In this document: in pieces, positions 26,162 through 36,761 of the stretch
Position numbering within the stretch: the first letter of the stretch is position 1
How the letters are laid out: the number at the start of each line of letters is the position of its first letter
From: Candidatus Solibacter usitatus
GTDB taxonomy: Bacteria; Acidobacteriota; Terriglobia; Bryobacterales; Bryobacteraceae
Direction of reading: 5' to 3'
Length of the DNA: 61,695 nt
Assembly (NCBI GenBank): GCA_016185465.1
Contig: JACPNO010000017.1
Coordinates: forward strand, 1-61,695
The notes under the pieces: generated by a model
The model's input: the letters and a program-made list of their open reading frames with translations, nothing else
What the model was told of the DNA's origin: nothing
Databases searched by the model: none
Translations under genes and position numbers: made by a program

Positions 26162-27049
26162 TTACGGTACATTCTTGGTGGAAAAATGCACATAGGTAAA
26201 CGTCTCAGGGATGTGCGAATCGTAATGGCCGTGCTGGTTCCAAGTCCAGCCGGCGCTGGGGTTGAGCTCCTTGCCGTCGGGACCTATCTTTTGAAATCGC
26301 GAACAATCGATACGCCACACGTCGCCGTCTTTCGGCGGCAAGGAGCGTCCGTCGGCCAGCCATTTGAAGCCTTTCCACGGCAGCGCCAGCTCAACGGTCC
26401 AGCCTTTGTCGGTGTGATTGCGCTTGTTGAGCGTGCCATCCACGTGCACGGCGTGCCGCAGGCCGGGAAAATCCCAGTCCAGAAATCCCCAGCGCTCACC
26501 CCGCGGATGAACGTGCCCGCCAACGCCATCGAGGGTCATCATCTTGTGAGCGGCGGGGTCGAACTCGGGCACGCCGAAATATTTGCTCCCTGGCTTGAGA
26601 ATATCTTTCCAAATCCAGAACACTTCATATATGGTATTGAGCGCGTTGATTTCGAATTCGTAGTAGGCGTCCTGGGCGGCGATGAACACCTCGAGATCGT
26701 TGTCTTCATAGATTTTGGAATCGCGCTCGGTGAGCGTGGCCCAGACATCGGTTTCCGGCGCCGTGAACCCGAAGTACAGATAGTCGTCATCCCACAGCAG
26801 GGCCACCCGCGTTTCAAACCAGGCCGGCTTGCCAGTGACGATGTCGACGAAGGGCCGCGACTTCGGCGCTTTCTGCCAGGATGGCTCGTCCAGCTTGCCG
26901 TCGACATGGATGGGGCCGGCGGCGCGGTAACAGGTGTAGTGGGCAAGATCGCCGGCGGGGGCTGCGCTCATGATCATCGTCTCCAGAAGCAGAATCTGCA
27001 GGGTGATGCAGATTTTGCATGTTACCATACGGTAATAATTGCGTTGCAT
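26162..27049 (-). CDS. Secreted CBM9-like carbohydrate-binding protein (DUF1083 type)
   Basis: The 295-residue protein starts at ATG 27049 behind an AGAGG site and carries a hydrophobic signal segment (about 10-30). Residues about 38-290 form a CBM9-like beta-sandwich. GPIHVDGKLDEPSWQKAPKS opens it (shortened: VDGKLDEPSWQKA). WDDDYLYFGFTAPETDVWA, the DNDLEVFIAA segment, YYEFEINALNT and WTVELALPWKGF then follow in family order. Such proteins bind sugars outside the cytoplasm. An open frame extends far upstream but overlaps the divergent gene and lacks family similarity. Confidence 0.85.
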   Translation of the reverse strand: MQRNYYRMVTCKICITLQILLLETMIMSAAPAGDLAHYTCYRAAGPIHVDGKLDEPSWQKAPKSRPFVDIVTGKPAWFETRVALLWDDDYLYFGFTAPETDVWATLTERDSKIYEDNDLEVFIAAQDAYYEFEINALNTIYEVFWIWKDILKPGSKYFGVPEFDPAAHKMMTLDGVGGHVHPRGERWGFLDWDFPGLRHAVHVDGTLNKRNHTDKGWTVELALPWKGFKWLADGRSLPPKDGDVWRIDCSRFQKIGPDGKELNPSAGWTWNQHGHYDSHIPETFTYVHFSTKNVP

Positions 27050-27129
27050 TGAGCGCCTCTTAAATGCCAATAATTGGGATTTGTGGTCAAACTTCTGAAA
27101 ATTAACGCCAACTGACCTATGAAATGCAT

Positions 27130-27167
27130 TGCAATTATTGCCTGTTATCATAGGCAAGCGAATTGCA
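27130..27167. other. Two-part inverted repeat in a divergent intergenic region
   Basis: TGCAATT (27130-27136) pairs with AATTGCA (27161-27167). Inside it, TTGCCT (27138-27143) pairs with AGGCAA (27152-27157) around an 8-nt loop. It lies in the 147-nt AT-rich gap between the CBM9-like gene and the plus-strand gene at 27197. It could be an operator or an RNA hairpin. The repeated TGCATT/AATGCA words nearby add to the symmetry. Confidence 0.4.
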
Positions 27168-27196
27168 GGTGATTCCCTGAAGGATTTTACCCGATC

Positions 27197-27805
27197 GTGT
27201 CCGTATTCCGCCATAATCCGGCAATTGTCATGGTTGCCCTTTTCTTCGCCGTCGCAAGCGCGCGCGCCGATCAGGATCTGGATGTCTTGGCCGCCAAGGA
27301 CAGAGACGGGAGGCAGGAGATAACCACCGCCGCGGCGGCGGATTCCGATCAGGCCAATCTGCCGGCCATCGTCGTCCGCGTCGATTGGGACGGGATTCTG
27401 AGCGCGGCAACGGGCATTTCGCTCGACACCTCCGCCGGGATCCTCAACTTCCTGAGTTTTGACAGCCAAGTACTGGATGGCGCGGAGGTCGACGATCTTG
27501 ATATCTCGCCACCAAGCGCGCGCGTCGCTGCCGGGGCGCGACGCAATAAGAGCTGGATGGGCGCGATTGGCGGCGTCCTGGCGCCGGCCAGCCTGGTCCT
27601 GACCGGCACGGCGCTGGCTAGCTTCGCATTCTTCGCCCGGCGCAAGCCTCGCCCTTCGCGCCGCCTCTATTATTCGAAGCATTCGTTGGTCGCGCGGCCG
27701 CCAGCTAGGATTCCGACTCCTCAAACATCCCCGTGTGCCGGTTCTTGCGAACCGAGTCGCCGCGAAAACAGCGTCCATTCATCGCCACGTAAACGCCTGG
27801 CGTGA
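27197..27805 (+). CDS. Hypothetical secreted protein with C-terminal hydrophobic anchor
   Basis: The frame encodes 202 residues. It has a signal-peptide-like start (about 8-25, ending ASARA), a polar middle, and near 118-145 a segment WMGAIGGVLAPASLVLTG followed by a hydrophobic stretch and RRKPRPSRR. That arrangement (Pro, hydrophobic helix, Arg cluster) resembles a PEP-CTERM sorting tail, but the PEP motif itself is missing and about 50 residues follow. The 3' end overlaps the convergent asparaginase gene by 101 nt. No homolog is recognised, so it may not be real. Confidence 0.4.
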   Translation: MSVFRHNPAIVMVALFFAVASARADQDLDVLAAKDRDGRQEITTAAAADSDQANLPAIVVRVDWDGILSAATGISLDTSAGILNFLSFDSQVLDGAEVDDLDISPPSARVAAGARRNKSWMGAIGGVLAPASLVLTGTALASFAFFARRKPRPSRRLYYSKHSLVARPPARIPTPQTSPCAGSCEPSRRENSVHSSPRKRLA

Positions 27806-28202
27806 GGGTTTGGGCGAACGCCAGGGCGCTGCCCAGGTTAAATAAACCATCCGAGCTGCCGAATTTGTAGGGGACCATTGCGCCGGTGAGCACAATCGTT
27901 TTGCCCTGAATTGCCGCCAGAGCCCGCGCGGTAGCGGCCATGGTATCGGTCCCGTGGGTAATGACAATCCGGCTCTCCGGGGCGCTCCGGCACTGCTCCA
28001 GAATCAGGCTGCGGTCGGCATCGGTCATTTGCAGGCTATCGATCATCATCAGCGTGCGTATTTCGAGAGTCAGATTGCACCGGCCCAGCCTGAGCATTTC
28101 CGGCAAATGCGATTCCTTGAAATACAGCTGGCCGGTAAGCTCGTCGTATTCCTTGTCGAACGTTCCGCCGGTGATGAAAAGCCTGATGCGCTCGGAGTTC
28201 AT
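27705..28202 (-). CDS. Short asparaginase-like protein, N-terminal domain only
   Basis: The 165-residue protein has the two threonine motifs of asparaginases: ITGGTFDKEYDELTG near the start, and VITHGTDTMAATARAL with the catalytic HGTDT. Asparaginases are normally about 330 residues with a second domain that closes the active site. That domain is absent, and the frame ends cleanly after GMFEESES. Short forms of this kind occur in other bacteria, so it need not be a fragment. Activity on asparagine is uncertain. It lies 13 nt after the S9 peptidase gene on the same strand. Confidence 0.85.
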   Translation of the reverse strand: MNSERIRLFITGGTFDKEYDELTGQLYFKESHLPEMLRLGRCNLTLEIRTLMMIDSLQMTDADRSLILEQCRSAPESRIVITHGTDTMAATARALAAIQGKTIVLTGAMVPYKFGSSDGLFNLGSALAFAQTLTPGVYVAMNGRCFRGDSVRKNRHTGMFEESES

Positions 28203-28215
28203 AAACGCATTTCCG

Positions 28216-30189
28216 CTATTTCAAATGCTTGTCCATCCAGGACACGGTGCGCTTCGCGGCGTCGACGCGATGCAGCGGCTCGCGCAGGCCGTGCCCTTCG
28301 CGCGGGTAGCGTACCAATTCAGCTTCCACGCCGCGCTGCCGCAGCGCCGTGTACATTTCTTCCGCCTGGGTGATGTGCACATCGTTGTCCTGCTCGCCAT
28401 GAATGAACAGCGTGGGCGTCGTCACCTTTTTCACGTGCGCCAGCGGGGACCATTTCCAGACCGTTTCGAAGTTGTCCCATGGATAGCCGTTGAACTCGGC
28501 GTGCACCAAATCCTGATACATGGACGTTGCATAAAAACTGATGAGGTTGGAGAGGCTGGCCACCGCGACGGCCGCCTTGAAGCGCGTAGTCTGAGTGATC
28601 ACCCAGTTGGTCATGAACCCGCCGTAACTGCCGCCCGTGACACCCAGCCGGTTGCCGTCGAGCTTGGCATGAGTCTTCACCACATAGTCCACGGCCAGCA
28701 TCAGATCGCGGTAATCGCCGCCGCCCCAATTATTCACGCAGCCATCCGAGAAGCGCTGGCCATATCCGCTGCTGCCCCGCGGATTGACGGTGAGGGTGGC
28801 ATAGCCGCGCGCGGCGTAGAACTGCGCGGTTGGGTTGAAGCCATAGCCAAATGCGCCGTGAGGGCCGCCGTGAATGGAAAGAATCATGGGCGATCGCCCC
28901 TTGGCGTTGAGCGCCGGATAGAGCCAGCCCTGAATGGGTGTTCCATCGAAGCTGCGGATGTTGATCTCCTCGGGCGTGGCGAGCTGCCATTGCTTCACCA
29001 GCTCCTCGTTGAGCGAAGTGATGCGCGCAGGCCCGCCCACCGCCAGCACAAACAGTTCAGCGGGCATGGAGGGCGTAGTCATGGTGAAGACCATCGTGCC
29101 TTCTTTACCGATGGAAACGGCGCCGGCCTGGGCATTTTGATTCACTACCGGCGTGGATGCGCCGCCCTCAAGCGGCGTCCGGTAGATGGCCACTTTGCCG
29201 TGATCGCCCACGGTGAAAATGACGAATTTGCTGTCCGGCGTCCAAAACGCGGAGCTGCTGCGGCGGTCGAGGGCGGCATTCAACTCGCGCCCCTTTCCCC
29301 CATCGGCCGGCACTACCCATACGTGCGCATCCTCGGCCACGCTGTCGATGGTGGTGATGTTGCGCGTGGTTGATGTGTAGGCGATCCAGCGGCCGTCGGG
29401 CGAGACTTTAGGATCCATCTCGACACCTGGCGTGGTTGTCAGCTGGCGGGTAGCGCGGCTTTCGACGTTGACCGCGAAGATGTCGTAGTTCAGCAGCGCA
29501 TCCGGGTCGGGCTGGTGATTGGATAGGAACACGATCTGCTTGCCATCGCCGCCCCAGTCGATCGAATGTTCGTCGAATTTGCCCGAGGTTACCGCGCGCG
29601 GCTCACCGCCGCTGGAAGGCACGACATAAATATGGGATCGGCGGCCGTCCCAGATCGAAGTGCGGGTCTTGTAGAGAATGCGGGTGACGACCAACGGATC
29701 CGGACGCGGCTGAGCCGGATCGAGCGTTCCGGCGAAGGCCAGGCGGGTTCCATCGGGCGACCAGGCCAGCATATTGCCAGCCTTGGCCAGGAATGCATTG
29801 CTGCGATCGTAATCGCAAATCCGCTTGACTTCACCGGAGGGGAAATCCAAAATCCAGATCGCGCTCTTGCCCTCTTTGGCTGCGATAAATGCCAGGCGCG
29901 TTCCATCCGGCGACCAGCGCAGGCTGGTGGCGCCTTCGGGAGCCTGCGCCATGGGCGTGACGGAGCCGCCGCGCGACGGAACAGTCACCAGCTGGACGGT
30001 GGACTGATTCGTCTTTGGATCGTTTTCGCTGATGGTGAACGCGACAGTCGCGCCGTCGGGCGAGATCTGCGCCTCGCCGATTGCCTTGCCCGCCAGCAGG
30101 TCTTGCGCCGTAAGCGGATGCCGCGCGGTTTGCGCGAGCAGCGTTACGCAGGTTGCAATTGCCAGAGCAATGGTTTTCATGGCGTTCAT
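28216..30189 (-). CDS. Secreted S9 family prolyl oligopeptidase-like peptidase
   Basis: The 657-residue protein has a signal peptide (MKTIALAIATCVTLLAQTA, from the second Met). A WD40/TolB-like beta-propeller follows (about 40-390), with repeated ISPDG, WSPDGTRLAF and VSPDGRWIAY units. The C-terminal alpha/beta hydrolase domain has nucleophile GGSYGGFM, an HGGPHGAFGYGF oxyanion segment, a late Asp in HGEQDNDV and the catalytic His in PREGHG. It cleaves dipeptides or oligopeptides in the periplasm. It is divergent from the DUF1549 gene across 38 nt. Confidence 0.93.
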   Translation of the reverse strand: MNAMKTIALAIATCVTLLAQTARHPLTAQDLLAGKAIGEAQISPDGATVAFTISENDPKTNQSTVQLVTVPSRGGSVTPMAQAPEGATSLRWSPDGTRLAFIAAKEGKSAIWILDFPSGEVKRICDYDRSNAFLAKAGNMLAWSPDGTRLAFAGTLDPAQPRPDPLVVTRILYKTRTSIWDGRRSHIYVVPSSGGEPRAVTSGKFDEHSIDWGGDGKQIVFLSNHQPDPDALLNYDIFAVNVESRATRQLTTTPGVEMDPKVSPDGRWIAYTSTTRNITTIDSVAEDAHVWVVPADGGKGRELNAALDRRSSSAFWTPDSKFVIFTVGDHGKVAIYRTPLEGGASTPVVNQNAQAGAVSIGKEGTMVFTMTTPSMPAELFVLAVGGPARITSLNEELVKQWQLATPEEINIRSFDGTPIQGWLYPALNAKGRSPMILSIHGGPHGAFGYGFNPTAQFYAARGYATLTVNPRGSSGYGQRFSDGCVNNWGGGDYRDLMLAVDYVVKTHAKLDGNRLGVTGGSYGGFMTNWVITQTTRFKAAVAVASLSNLISFYATSMYQDLVHAEFNGYPWDNFETVWKWSPLAHVKKVTTPTLFIHGEQDNDVHITQAEEMYTALRQRGVEAELVRYPREGHGLREPLHRVDAAKRTVSWMDKHLK

Positions 30190-30227
30190 GGGCGAATGAA
30201 TTAGAATGATAGCAACACTGTTGGAGA

Positions 30228-33200
30228 ATGGTTTTCAGCATGGATACTGGCCGTCATCGTCTGTCGCTTCTGAGCTGCGCGGTTGCTGCGTTCATGATCC
30301 TGGGCGGGCGTCCGATGGCCGGCGAAGAGCTGAAATCGCCACGATTCGAATCCAGCGTTCAACCCCTGCTGCGCCAGAAATGCTTCGCCTGCCATGATGC
30401 AAGAGCCAAACAGGCCGGCTTGTCGATGGAGACGCGCGACGATCTCCTAAAAGGCGGAAAGTCCGGCGCGGTGGTGATTCCCGGCAAGGCCAACGACAGT
30501 CTGCTGCTCACCCTGGTGACCTCTGGCAAAATGCCCATGGGCGGCCAGAAGCTGGCGGATTCGGAAATCGAGACCATCCGGAAATGGATTGAAGGCGGCG
30601 CATTGCGCGATGCCGAGGACAGCGCCGCGGCCACTACCTCGATGGCGAAAATGGTTACCGAGCGCGAGGTGCACGGCATCCTCAGCGCGAAGTGTTGGGT
30701 GTGCCACGGGCGCACCGAGCAGAAGGCGGGACTCGATCTACGCACCCGCGCCGCGATGCTGAAGGGCGGCAAGTCCGGGCCCGCGGTGGCGCCCGGTAAA
30801 CCGGCCGAGAGCCTCTTACTCAAGCGCGTCGCGGCGCAGGAAATGCCTCCGCCAAAGTTGCAGGAGCAATATTCCGTCCGCGGCCTGACCGATAGCGAGT
30901 TGGCGAAGGTCACGCAATGGATCGCCGCCGGCGCGCCCGCCGACGATGAACGGCCGCTCGAATTCACGGCCGCCACCGATCCGCTGGTGAAGGACAAAGA
31001 TCGCGCGTTTTGGGCATTTTCCGCGCCGCAGCGCCCTGCCGTTCCGGAGGTGCAGGCGAAAACGCGGGTGCGAAATCCGATCGATGCGTTTGTGCTGCAG
31101 AAGCTCGAAGCCAAGGGCGCAAGCCTGGCCGGCGAAACGGATCGCCGGACGTTGATGCGCCGCGCGTATCTGGATTTGATTGGTCTGCCGCCCACTCCGG
31201 AGGAGGCGCATGCGTATCTGGCCGATTCCGATCCGAAAGCGTATGAACACCTGATCGACAAGCTGCTGGCTTCTCCGCGCTACGGAGAACGCTGGGCGCG
31301 CTTCTGGCTGGATGCGGTGGGTTATTCGGATTCCGAAGGCGGCTCGAGCGCCGATGAGCCGCGGCCGCATGCCTGGCGCTTCCGCGATTTCGTGATTCGC
31401 TCGCTCAACGAGAATAAGCCGTTCGACCGTTTTCTCACCGAGCAACTCGCCGGCGATGAGCTGTTCGATTACAAGGCGGTCAAAGAATACACGCCCGAGC
31501 AGGTGGATTTGCTGGCCGCAACCGGCTTCTGGCGCACCGCCCCGGATTCGACCTACAGCACCGAACAGAATTTCATTCCCGAGAGGATGGACGTGATCGC
31601 CGGGCAGGTGGAAATTCTTGGCTCGGCCGTGATGGGGCTGAGCGTCGGATGCGCCCGCTGTCACGATCACAAGTACGATCCGATTCCTCAGCGCGACTAT
31701 TACCGGCTGACGGCAGTGTTGACACCGGCTTACGATCCGTTCACCTGGCGCGCGCCCAGCTTGAACTGCGGCGGGGTCGGCGCCCACTGCGATGACAACA
31801 ACACGCGCTACCTTCCGCTGCTGGTTCCAGCCGAGCGCGATCGCGTGCAAAGCCACAACGCACCCATCAAGGCGAAAATTGCCGACTTGAACAGACAACT
31901 GGAATTGAAAGCGGAGCCGCTCAAGCAGAAGATGGAAGCCGAGCGGCTGCTGACGGTGCCGGCGGAGATTCGCGAGGATGTGCGCAAAGCCTGGCAGACG
32001 CCGAAAGGCGAGCGCACCGAAGTGCAGAAGTTCCTGCTGCAGAAATACGAAGACGCGCTCACTATCAAGCTCACCGATATCGCCAAGGCGGACGAAGGTT
32101 TCCGCAAGGAGAAGGACGACGTCGATAAGCAGATCGCCGAACAAAAGGAACTGCTCCTGCCCGATCCGAAAATCCGCGCCTTGTTCGATCTGGGTCCTGA
32201 CCCTCCGCCACAGCGAATTCTGATGCGCGGCGATCCGACCACGCCGGGTGGTCTGGTCGCGCCGGGCGCGCTTTCCGTGCTGAGCGCGAAGATTGCTCCC
32301 TACGCCGTGCCGCAGCTGCCGTATGAGAGCAAGACGTCGGGGCGCAGACTGGCGCTGGCGCGCTGGCTGGTTGAGCCGAATCACCCGTTGACGGCGCGGG
32401 TGATGGTGAACCGCATGTGGCAGCATCATTTCGGAACCGGTTTGGTCTCGACACCCGGCAATTTCGGCAAGATGGGGGCAGCGCCGGCGAATCAAGCGGT
32501 GCTCGATTGGCTGGCCACCGAATTCGTGCGGCAGGGCTGGGACATCAAGGCCATGCACCGGCTGATTATGACGTCCGCGGTGTACCGGCAGAGTTCGCAA
32601 TCCGATGCCGCCGCGCAGGAAAAAGATCCGGACGGCACGCTGCTTTCGCGTTATCCCCTGCGCCGGCTGGATTCGGATGCGATTCGCGATTCCATTTTGA
32701 AAGTGGCCGGGCGGCTGGACCTGACGCCTTTTGGCCCGCCCGACGCAACCAAGCAGATGCCGGACGGCGAGGTGGTGGGCACCGGCCGCAAGAATGCAGG
32801 ACAGCGGCGCAGCATCTTCATGGCGGGCCGCCGCACCAGCGCCATCACTTTGCTGGACACATTCGACACGCCATTCATGAATCCCAATTGCGTGCGGCGG
32901 GCGCAATCGACGGTTTCATCCCAGGCGCTCGAGCTGATGAATAGCGATCTGGTGAGGCAGGCCTCGCGCTACATGGCCGGCCGCGTGATCGACGCAGCGC
33001 CTGATAATGCACGCGCCCAGTTGGAGCGCATGTACTGGCTGGGGTTGGCGCGGGCGCCGTCGAGCGAAGAGCTTGGCGCCGCCGAATCAGCGCTGCCGGC
33101 GATCGAGCGCGAATGGGTGAAACAGTTGCAGGTGGAGAATCCCGAAGAACCGGTGCAGGCGCGCGCGCACTGGCTGGCGGTAGCCACGTTGTGCCACACG

Positions 33201-33236
33201 CTGCTGAACTCGGCGGAATTTTTGTATGTGGATTAG
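30228..33236 (+). CDS. Cytochrome-type DUF1549/DUF1553 protein (PSCyt1-PSCyt2-PSD1)
   Basis: This 1002-residue exported protein carries two CxxCH heme-type motifs: CFACH at 52-56 and CWVCH at 156-160. Each lies in a PSCyt1 module with GGKSG and PGK...SLLL repeats. DUF1549 follows with MRRAYLDLIGLPPTPEE, RYGERWARFWLDAVGYSDSEG and a CARCHDHKYDPI motif. DUF1553 has the segment NPLTARVMVNRMWQHHFGTG (NRMWQHHFGTG visible), the MTSAVYRQ stretch and the LLNSAEFLYVD end. Common in Planctomycetes, Verrucomicrobia and Acidobacteria, often paired with DUF1501. Role thought to be polysaccharide-linked, not proven. Confidence 0.93.
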   Translation: MVFSMDTGRHRLSLLSCAVAAFMILGGRPMAGEELKSPRFESSVQPLLRQKCFACHDARAKQAGLSMETRDDLLKGGKSGAVVIPGKANDSLLLTLVTSGKMPMGGQKLADSEIETIRKWIEGGALRDAEDSAAATTSMAKMVTEREVHGILSAKCWVCHGRTEQKAGLDLRTRAAMLKGGKSGPAVAPGKPAESLLLKRVAAQEMPPPKLQEQYSVRGLTDSELAKVTQWIAAGAPADDERPLEFTAATDPLVKDKDRAFWAFSAPQRPAVPEVQAKTRVRNPIDAFVLQKLEAKGASLAGETDRRTLMRRAYLDLIGLPPTPEEAHAYLADSDPKAYEHLIDKLLASPRYGERWARFWLDAVGYSDSEGGSSADEPRPHAWRFRDFVIRSLNENKPFDRFLTEQLAGDELFDYKAVKEYTPEQVDLLAATGFWRTAPDSTYSTEQNFIPERMDVIAGQVEILGSAVMGLSVGCARCHDHKYDPIPQRDYYRLTAVLTPAYDPFTWRAPSLNCGGVGAHCDDNNTRYLPLLVPAERDRVQSHNAPIKAKIADLNRQLELKAEPLKQKMEAERLLTVPAEIREDVRKAWQTPKGERTEVQKFLLQKYEDALTIKLTDIAKADEGFRKEKDDVDKQIAEQKELLLPDPKIRALFDLGPDPPPQRILMRGDPTTPGGLVAPGALSVLSAKIAPYAVPQLPYESKTSGRRLALARWLVEPNHPLTARVMVNRMWQHHFGTGLVSTPGNFGKMGAAPANQAVLDWLATEFVRQGWDIKAMHRLIMTSAVYRQSSQSDAAAQEKDPDGTLLSRYPLRRLDSDAIRDSILKVAGRLDLTPFGPPDATKQMPDGEVVGTGRKNAGQRRSIFMAGRRTSAITLLDTFDTPFMNPNCVRRAQSTVSSQALELMNSDLVRQASRYMAGRVIDAAPDNARAQLERMYWLGLARAPSSEELGAAESALPAIEREWVKQLQVENPEEPVQARAHWLAVATLCHTLLNSAEFLYVD

Positions 33237-33245
33237 GGAGAACGT

Positions 33246-34673
<1,428 letters not shown>

Positions 34674-34715
34674 CTACCGCGGCGCTCGCCCTGATCGAGC
34701 AAGGAGCACACGAAC

Positions 34716-35192
34716 ATGAAGCCAAAGAACACGATCTGCCTCTGGTTTAATAAGGACGCGCAGGACGCGGCGCGCTTCTACGCCGCCACTTTTCCGGATA
34801 GTAAAGTAACCGCTGTTCACGAGGCTCCCAGTGACTTTCCAAGCGGCAAGAAAGGCGATGTGCTGACGGTGGACTTCACGGTCCTGGGTATTCCCTGCCT
34901 CGGTCTGAACGGCGGCCCGGCGTTCAGGCACACTGAGGCCTTTTCCTTCCAGATCGCGACCGAGAATCAGGAAGAGACGGACCGTTACTGGAACGCGATC
35001 GTCGGCAATGGCGGCACGGAAAGTGCGTGCGGTTGGTGCAAGGACCGCTGGGGCCTCTCCTGGCAGATCACCCCGCGCACGCTAACCGAAGCGCTTGCGG
35101 CTGGCGGCGGTGAGGCGAAGCGCGCCTTCGAGGCGATGATGACGATGACGAAGATCGACGTCGCCGCCATCGATGCAGCGCGGCGAGGCTAG
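34716..35192 (+). CDS. VOC superfamily protein, PhnB-like
   Basis: The 158-residue protein begins with KNTICLWFNKDAQDAARFYA and has the FPDSKV, GDVLTVDFTVLGIPCLGLNGG and GWCKDRWGLSWQI segments of the PhnB/3-demethylubiquinone-methyltransferase-like VOC group. AAGGAG lies 9 nt before the ATG. VOC folds bind a metal and act in many reactions; the reaction here is unknown. A second VOC gene follows after 18 nt. Confidence 0.88.
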   Translation: MKPKNTICLWFNKDAQDAARFYAATFPDSKVTAVHEAPSDFPSGKKGDVLTVDFTVLGIPCLGLNGGPAFRHTEAFSFQIATENQEETDRYWNAIVGNGGTESACGWCKDRWGLSWQITPRTLTEALAAGGGEAKRAFEAMMTMTKIDVAAIDAARRG

Positions 35193-35210
35193 TCCGCGCA
35201 TTGCGACGCG

Positions 35211-35591
35211 ATGAAGCGCACCTGGACGATTATAGGCGTGGGCGACGTGCCTGCCAGCGTCAAATGGTACCAGGCGCTGTTCGGTCAGCCGGCTACCGCT
35301 CCGGCCCATGATTACTTCGGGCAAATCCTCGATTCAGATGGAACTGTCTTGCTCTGCCTTCACCAGTGGGGCGCCCACGACCATCCCTCATTGATGAGCC
35401 CCGAGCGCGCGACACCCGGCAACGGCCTGCTGCTGTTCTTCCGGGTCGATGATTTCGACTTGGCGCTGCAAAGGGCGCGCTCCCTCGGCACCCGGCTCGA
35501 AGAAGAGCCACACGTGAATCCGAACACGCAGACCAGGGAGTTCTCGCTCCGGGATCCGGATGGATATTACGTTACGATCAGCGCGCTCTAG
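35211..35591 (+). CDS. Glyoxalase/bleomycin-resistance (VOC) family protein
   Basis: The 126-residue protein is a single VOC module. It begins TIIGVGDVPASVKWYQALFG and closes EFSLRDPDGYYVTISAL, the typical second strand with its metal-ligand Glu/Asp region. It could be a small dioxygenase or a binding protein. It probably shares a transcript with the PhnB-like gene. The stop is 18 nt from the convergent FAH gene. Confidence 0.87.
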   Translation: MKRTWTIIGVGDVPASVKWYQALFGQPATAPAHDYFGQILDSDGTVLLCLHQWGAHDHPSLMSPERATPGNGLLLFFRVDDFDLALQRARSLGTRLEEEPHVNPNTQTREFSLRDPDGYYVTISAL

Positions 35592-35609
35592 GCTGCTTAA
35601 AAATGCTAC

Positions 35610-36728
35610 TTATTTCGTCCCCTTCGGCCATGCTTGAATGTGCGTGGTCAGCGTGCCGATTTTTTCGATCTCGATGCTCACCACATCGTCGGCCTTCAGA
35701 AACTTTTGGCGCTCCATGCCGGTGCCGGCGGGAGTGCCGCTCGAGATCACATCGCCTGGGTAAAGCGTCAAGATCTCGGACAGATAGGAGATCATGTGCG
35801 GCTCTTTCCAGATCATGCTGCGCGGGCGGTCGTCCTGCATTACTTCGCCATTGATTTTGGTAACCAGGCGCAGATCTTCGTAGTTGCCGATAAATTCCTT
35901 GGGAACGATCACCGGCCCGAAGGGCGCGCCGCGGTCGATACTCTTGCCTTCAAACCAATTTGCGCCGGGGAACATGGTCACGGTGCGCCGGGGAACGCCG
36001 CCGCCGCGATCGCTCAAGTCATACATGATGCTGTAGCCGAAAACGTAGTCGTGGGTTTGGCCCTTGGGGACCATGCGGGCCTGCTTACCGATGATGATGG
36101 CCAACTCGCCTTCCCAATCGATGCGTTCGCGCCCAGGCGGAATGTAATACGTCGCGCCGGGATCGATGATGCAGGAGCGCGGCGATTTGGCGAAGAAAAT
36201 AGGCGCATCACGATCCGGATTGATTCTGGAAATGGCGGTGGGATCGAATCCGGCGGGCGGAGCGGGCCGCGCCGCTTGACCAGCCGGCTGTTCCCCCGCC
36301 GGCCGCTGCGCTCCCATGCCGGCCGCGTGCGACGGATAATTCGCGGCGATGGCGAGCAGGTTCCAGGGATATTGAATGGGAGCCTTGTAAGCGATTTGAT
36401 CGACCGTAAATGCGAAGGGAAGCTTGCCCGGCGGGTTGGCCTTGTAGTAATTCGCGATCTGATACAGCCGCTTATTGATGTTGCTGTATTGCTCGATGAG
36501 CTCCCGCATTTCCCCGGGAACGCGAACCGGCGGCAGCTTGGCCTGCTTGGCCAAATGGGCGTTGGCGCCCGCCAGCTCAAGCACGATGCGGTCGTCCAAA
36601 ACCATTCCCACCGCGGTTTTGCCATTGGCCTCAAACGTGGCGAGCTTGAAGGGCGTGTCGGGATTCTCAGACACCGCCGCGGCCAGCAAGCCCGTACAGA
36701 CGCACAGTACGCTCAAAATGATGCGCAT
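35610..36728 (-). CDS. Fumarylacetoacetate hydrolase family protein with signal peptide
   Basis: The 372-residue protein has a hydrophobic N-terminal segment (ILSVLCVCTGLLAAAVS) that reads as a signal peptide, unusual for this mostly cytoplasmic family. The catalytic FAH domain (about 160-370) shows IDWEGELAIIIGKQAR with the metal Glu pair. HDYVFGYSIMYDLSDRGG, WFEGKSIDRGAPFGPVIV and SGTPAGTGM then follow. Family members hydrolyse or decarboxylate oxo-acids. The substrate is unknown. It sits 33 nt after the CoA transferase. Confidence 0.88.
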   Translation of the reverse strand: MRIILSVLCVCTGLLAAAVSENPDTPFKLATFEANGKTAVGMVLDDRIVLELAGANAHLAKQAKLPPVRVPGEMRELIEQYSNINKRLYQIANYYKANPPGKLPFAFTVDQIAYKAPIQYPWNLLAIAANYPSHAAGMGAQRPAGEQPAGQAARPAPPAGFDPTAISRINPDRDAPIFFAKSPRSCIIDPGATYYIPPGRERIDWEGELAIIIGKQARMVPKGQTHDYVFGYSIMYDLSDRGGGVPRRTVTMFPGANWFEGKSIDRGAPFGPVIVPKEFIGNYEDLRLVTKINGEVMQDDRPRSMIWKEPHMISYLSEILTLYPGDVISSGTPAGTGMERQKFLKADDVVSIEIEKIGTLTTHIQAWPKGTK

Positions 36729-36761
36729 GAATCACTTTCCTCCTGATGTTCTGTCGAAAGC

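Noticed and set aside
27050-27778. Upstream extension of the CBM9-like frame to 538 residues
   Set aside because: The extension overlaps the plus-strand frame and lacks family similarity; ATG 27049 with AGAGG and a signal peptide is the better start.
30816-32906. 696-codon minus-strand frame
   Set aside because: It lies entirely opposite the DUF1549/DUF1553 gene, which has complete motifs. The translation is low-complexity with no family.
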